The translations under genes and the position numbers were made by a program. DNA of 35,428 nt from Bacteroidota bacterium (GTDB lineage Bacteria > Bacteroidota > Bacteroidia > Bacteroidales > M50B96): NCBI GenBank assembly GCA_024762835.1, contig JANTGP010000013.1, positions 1-35,428 of the forward strand. The letters run 5' to 3'. The notes beneath the pieces are model-generated. The model was not told the origin of the DNA. It made no database searches and was given only the letters and a program-made list of their open reading frames with translations. Below, piece after piece: positions 32,114-35,428 of this stretch (positions are counted from its first letter, which is position 1; each line of letters starts with the position of its first letter).

Positions 32114-35044
32114 ATGAAAAAGAGACTTTTTATTTTATTGCTGATAAGCGTTTTCTCATTTGGCATTTCTGCACAACCCGGTGGTAGTTACGACTTCTTA
32201 CATAAAAAGTATAAAGTTGAAATTGGAACAGACAACCCTCTAAATGTTACTACCTATGTATTAGACAACGGGCTTACGGTTTATTTAAATCCCGACCCAA
32301 ACTTATCTAAAGTTTTTGGTGCTGTTGTAGTCAGAGGCGGTTCAAAACGAGACCCCAAAGGCGACGACGGCATTGCTCATTATTTCGAGCATATTATGTT
32401 TAAAGGTACCGAAGATCTTGGAACTTCCGATTACCCCAAAGAAAAAGTTTACCTTGACAGTATTAGGTTAATGTATGATAAACTTGGCGAAACAAAGGAA
32501 GAGGAAAAGCGTATAGCTATTCAAAAAAAGATAAACGATTTATCAATTAAAGCCGGGAAATATGCCATCCCGAACGAATTGAATAAAGTACTGGAAAGCA
32601 TGGGTGGTTCAGGAATAAATGCTTTCACAAATAAGGATGCTATTGTTTATCATAATAGTTTTCCGGGCAACCAAATGGAAAAATGGCTTGAGGTTTACAG
32701 TCACCGTTTTGAGAAACCTGTTTATCGCTTGTTTCAATCGGAGCTGGAAACAGTTTACGAAGAAAAGAATATGCACATGGATGACCCTTTCTCTACACTT
32801 CTTGAAACGTATGAAGCAAATATGTACAAAGGACATCCATACGCAAATACTGTTCTTGGCGAAGTGGAAAACTTAAAGAATCCATCGCTGTCGAAAATGG
32901 ATGAGTATTTCAAAACTTATTATGTAGCAAATAATATGGCTCTTATCCTTTCAGGTGATTTCGATGCTCAGGAGGCTTTACCAATTATTAAGGAAAAATT
33001 CGGGAAATGGCGTTCAGGCGAAGTTCCTCCAATGCCCGATTACGATGTTAAACCCTTAAACGGAAAGGTTAATATTTCAAAAAGACTTACTCCCGTAAGG
33101 ATTGGCCTTTTAGGATACCGAACATTTGCCAAGGGCTCACCCGACGAAACTGCTTTAAGCTTTTTTAATAATCTGCTCACCAATCAATCATCAACCGGTT
33201 TATTAGACAAACTTGTTGTTGATAATAAGATTATGGCTGCTTTTGCCATGCCTCTCACTTATACAATGATGGGCTCTGATATGATTATTTATGTTCCTAA
33301 GTTAATTGGACAATCATTTGATAAAGCGGAGAATTTGGTCGCTTTGGAAATTGAAAAGATAAAATCCGGCGATTTTGATGATGAGTTATTTGAAGCAGTA
33401 AAAGCCGAATTACTTGTTGAAGCACAAAGATCACTTGAAAGCGGATACAGTAGATCATTCCTTATACTGGATGCATTTTTATCGCATCGTACATGGGATG
33501 ATATTCTTTCTGATATTGATAAAATTAACAGTCTTACAAAAGACGATATAATAAAAGTTGCAAATAAATATTTTGGTGACAATTACCTTTCATTCCATTC
33601 GAAAATGGGATTTCCCAAAAAAGAGAAATTAGAAAAACCTCCTTTTGAACCTATTGAAGCTGTAAACTCTGAAAAGGTTTCTGAATATGCAGAAAAAGTA
33701 ATGAATATGCACATAAAGGAAAGTTTGCCAAAATTTATTGAGTTCAATCAGGATGTTTACTTTGATGATGTAAATGATTTGACCCATTATTATTTTACTC
33801 CGAATCCAATTAATGATGTATTTACATTGAAATTAGTATTTGGAGTTGGCACTGAGGAAATCCCAATGCTTGCACAAGTGGCAGAACATATTTCGCTACT
33901 TGGCACAACAACTAAAAGCTTTGAGGAATTTACACGTAGTATGCAATTACTGGGCAGCTCTTATTCAAACTATGCCAGTGGTGATTATTTTACTATTGAG
34001 ATTTCGGGATTGGACAAAAATTTTGAGAAAACTATTGGGTTAATGTCAACATTTCTGGACAGCTTAAAGCCTGATGATAAGAAAATAAAGCAGCTTGTTC
34101 AGAATGCCAAAATGAATATTAAGTTCGAGAAAAAAGACCCTAAAACAATTGGCAAAGCATTAAAAGAGTATGTCTTATATGGCGACAAGTCTTCTTTTAA
34201 AGATCGCTTAAGCGTAAAGCAAATAAAAAAATTAAAGTCACAGCAATTGATAAATGCATTTAAAAAGGTACAGAATTATGAGCTGGATATTCACTATGTA
34301 GGCAAATTACCACAGAAAAAAGCTGAGAGATTAGTGCTTAATAATCTTCTGGCTGTTAAACCTTCGATAAAGACTAAATCGCCTGTTTACAAAGAAAAGA
34401 ATAAGATAAACGAAAATATAGTTTACTATCTCAACGACAAAAAAGCTGTTCAAAGTCAGATTCATTTATTAGTTGAAGGAAAAGTAAACAGTCGCAGCGA
34501 GAGAGTGATAGCCACAACTTTTAATAAATACTTTAGTTCTGATATGTCGTCAATCGTATTTCAGGAAGTGCGCGAATTCCGCAGTTTAGCTTATACCGCT
34601 TACGCCTATCACAGATCGCCTTTTTATAAAGACAAAGAGGGTTATACATTTGGTTATATGAGCACACAGGCAGATAAAACTCTTGATGCTTTAGATGTTT
34701 TTTCCGGTTTATTTACCGATATGCCGAAAAAGCCACAACGTATTGAACATGTACGAAATTCAATCATTCAATCACTTAGCTCAGACAGACCAAGCTTTAG
34801 ATATATGTCGAATACCGTTTCGTATTGGCGAAAAAAGGGATATAAACAAGACCCGAGAAAATACTCTTTAGATATTTACAAACGAATGACTTTTGATGAT
34901 ATTGAGGATTTTTACAACAAAAATATTTATAATCGCCCATTAAACTATGTCATTGTAGGCGATAAGAAAAGAGTAAATCCCGAGAATCTTACTAAATTCG
35001 GAAGAATTGTAAAAGTGAAGCTAAAAGATATTTTTACTGAGTAA
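32114..35044 (+). CDS. Secreted M16-family zinc metallopeptidase
   Basis: A 976-residue peptidase of the pitrilysin/insulinase class. A signal peptide (MKKRLFILLLISVFSFGISAQ) sends it to the periplasm or beyond. The inverted zinc motif HxxEH is HYFEH (His89, Glu92, His93), with the third ligand expected in SELETVYEEKNMHMDD. The N-terminal domain pair is followed by a second, catalytically silent M16 half with HLLVEGK and FREFRSLAYTAYAYHRSP, the usual full-length layout. No T9SS sorting domain or membrane anchor is seen at the C-terminus (VKLKDIFTE). It probably degrades peptides in the periplasm. It lies downstream of the aldehyde dehydrogenase, perhaps with its own promoter. Confidence 0.93.
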   Translation: MKKRLFILLLISVFSFGISAQPGGSYDFLHKKYKVEIGTDNPLNVTTYVLDNGLTVYLNPDPNLSKVFGAVVVRGGSKRDPKGDDGIAHYFEHIMFKGTEDLGTSDYPKEKVYLDSIRLMYDKLGETKEEEKRIAIQKKINDLSIKAGKYAIPNELNKVLESMGGSGINAFTNKDAIVYHNSFPGNQMEKWLEVYSHRFEKPVYRLFQSELETVYEEKNMHMDDPFSTLLETYEANMYKGHPYANTVLGEVENLKNPSLSKMDEYFKTYYVANNMALILSGDFDAQEALPIIKEKFGKWRSGEVPPMPDYDVKPLNGKVNISKRLTPVRIGLLGYRTFAKGSPDETALSFFNNLLTNQSSTGLLDKLVVDNKIMAAFAMPLTYTMMGSDMIIYVPKLIGQSFDKAENLVALEIEKIKSGDFDDELFEAVKAELLVEAQRSLESGYSRSFLILDAFLSHRTWDDILSDIDKINSLTKDDIIKVANKYFGDNYLSFHSKMGFPKKEKLEKPPFEPIEAVNSEKVSEYAEKVMNMHIKESLPKFIEFNQDVYFDDVNDLTHYYFTPNPINDVFTLKLVFGVGTEEIPMLAQVAEHISLLGTTTKSFEEFTRSMQLLGSSYSNYASGDYFTIEISGLDKNFEKTIGLMSTFLDSLKPDDKKIKQLVQNAKMNIKFEKKDPKTIGKALKEYVLYGDKSSFKDRLSVKQIKKLKSQQLINAFKKVQNYELDIHYVGKLPQKKAERLVLNNLLAVKPSIKTKSPVYKEKNKINENIVYYLNDKKAVQSQIHLLVEGKVNSRSERVIATTFNKYFSSDMSSIVFQEVREFRSLAYTAYAYHRSPFYKDKEGYTFGYMSTQADKTLDALDVFSGLFTDMPKKPQRIEHVRNSIIQSLSSDRPSFRYMSNTVSYWRKKGYKQDPRKYSLDIYKRMTFDDIEDFYNKNIYNRPLNYVIVGDKKRVNPENLTKFGRIVKVKLKDIFTE

Positions 35045-35428
35045 GCGGCTGGTTAAGTGGGTAAAGAGGTAGGTAATGTGATATGCGATATGTATCGGAT
35101 GCGTTAATGTGGTTGTATAACAAGCAATAAGTCATTATTTAATAAAAATAATTTCATTTAGGGGGGGTAAAAATTCAACTTCCTGTTATATATAAATAAT
35201 TGACCCTTTTTAATACAATTTTTGTATGGTATTATTTATGCACATAAAGCAATCTGATTTCTGCTGCCAAAAGCAATCAGTAGCATATACCAATTATCGG
35301 AGGATTCATACATACATACACCTGTCCGAATACCGACGAATATTCAAAAAAGCGAATTATCCAAAAAACATTCTTCCGAAAACAATCGGAAAAAAAATTA
35401 TATATTTGTAATTGGAAAAAATAAGTTC
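35045..35428. other. Non-coding 3' end of the window with hairpins and an outward promoter-like element
   Basis: No credible gene is seen. Features are a run of seven G residues (35161-35167), ATACAA-TTT-TTGTAT (35213-35227), three CATA units near 35310, TTCCGA-AAACAA-TCGGAA (35374-35391) followed by an A-run, and TATATTTG (35401-35408), an exact TAnnTTTG pointing towards the next, unseen gene. Confidence 0.45.

Noticed and set aside
35226-35411. Plus-strand 61-residue ORF at the window end
   Set aside because: Basic low-complexity sequence without domain support. It spans a hairpin and a promoter-like element, so it is more likely non-coding.

Overview
The window is about 35 kb of AT-rich chromosome from a member of the Bacteroidota, probably an uncultured Bacteroidales/Marinilabiliales-like lineage (lineage is inference). 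The evidence is a type IX secretion C-terminal sorting domain on a PKD-repeat protein, TonB-type C-terminal domains on small sigma-linked proteins, ECF sigma/anti-sigma pairs of Bacteroidota design, a Bacteroidota Wza/Wzc pair, and several upstream regions carrying the Bacteroidota -7 element TAnnTTTG. No rRNA, tRNA, intact insertion sequence, phage gene or CRISPR array was seen.

Layout. (1) 1-1762: two single-gene cassettes on the minus strand. Each ends in an integron attC-like imperfect palindrome, and core-site arithmetic fits cassette insertion. No integrase is visible, so this looks like the edge of an integron-derived array (CALIN-like). One cassette encodes a small secreted protein of unknown function, the other a SUKH/SMI1-KNR4 protein. 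(2) 1989-5197 (minus): wza-wzc polysaccharide export pair, coupled through TAGTG. (3) 5351-12003 (plus): an operon-like run of an AGCS sodium:alanine symporter, a helix-hairpin-helix membrane protein, an ADP-ribosylglycohydrolase, an SDR reductase and an NhaC antiporter. Both transporters carry an extra secreted N-terminal domain. (4) 12503-14615 (plus): a TonB-like protein, then a lone trpB preceded by a 21-residue leader ORF with a Trp-Gln-Trp motif and a strong intrinsic terminator, the layout of a transcription attenuator. (5) 14718-19434 (minus): the PKD/T9SS surface protein, an inner-membrane/outer-membrane-barrel fusion protein and its ECF sigma factor. (6) 19676-21008 (plus): thyA-folA. 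(7) 21027-23647: carbonic anhydrase (minus) divergent from parE (plus). (8) 23693-26051 (minus): ECF sigma factor, anti-sigma/TonB fusion, patatin phospholipase. (9) 26232-30276: isochorismatase-like hydrolase, alpha/beta hydrolase, rhomboid protease, GmhB-like HAD phosphatase, class IV aminotransferase and a YqgE/AlgH protein. (10) 30440-35044 (plus): a ketoglutarate-semialdehyde-type aldehyde dehydrogenase and a large secreted M16 peptidase. The last 384 bases are non-coding and end in a promoter-like element pointing out of the window.

Most of the window is ordinary housekeeping and envelope biology. The parts most worth a second look are the integrase-less cassette array beside wzc, the trpB leader/attenuator, the two transporters with periplasmic add-on domains, the sigma-linked fusion proteins that join cytoplasmic regulation to envelope modules, and overlapping palindromes upstream of thyA.
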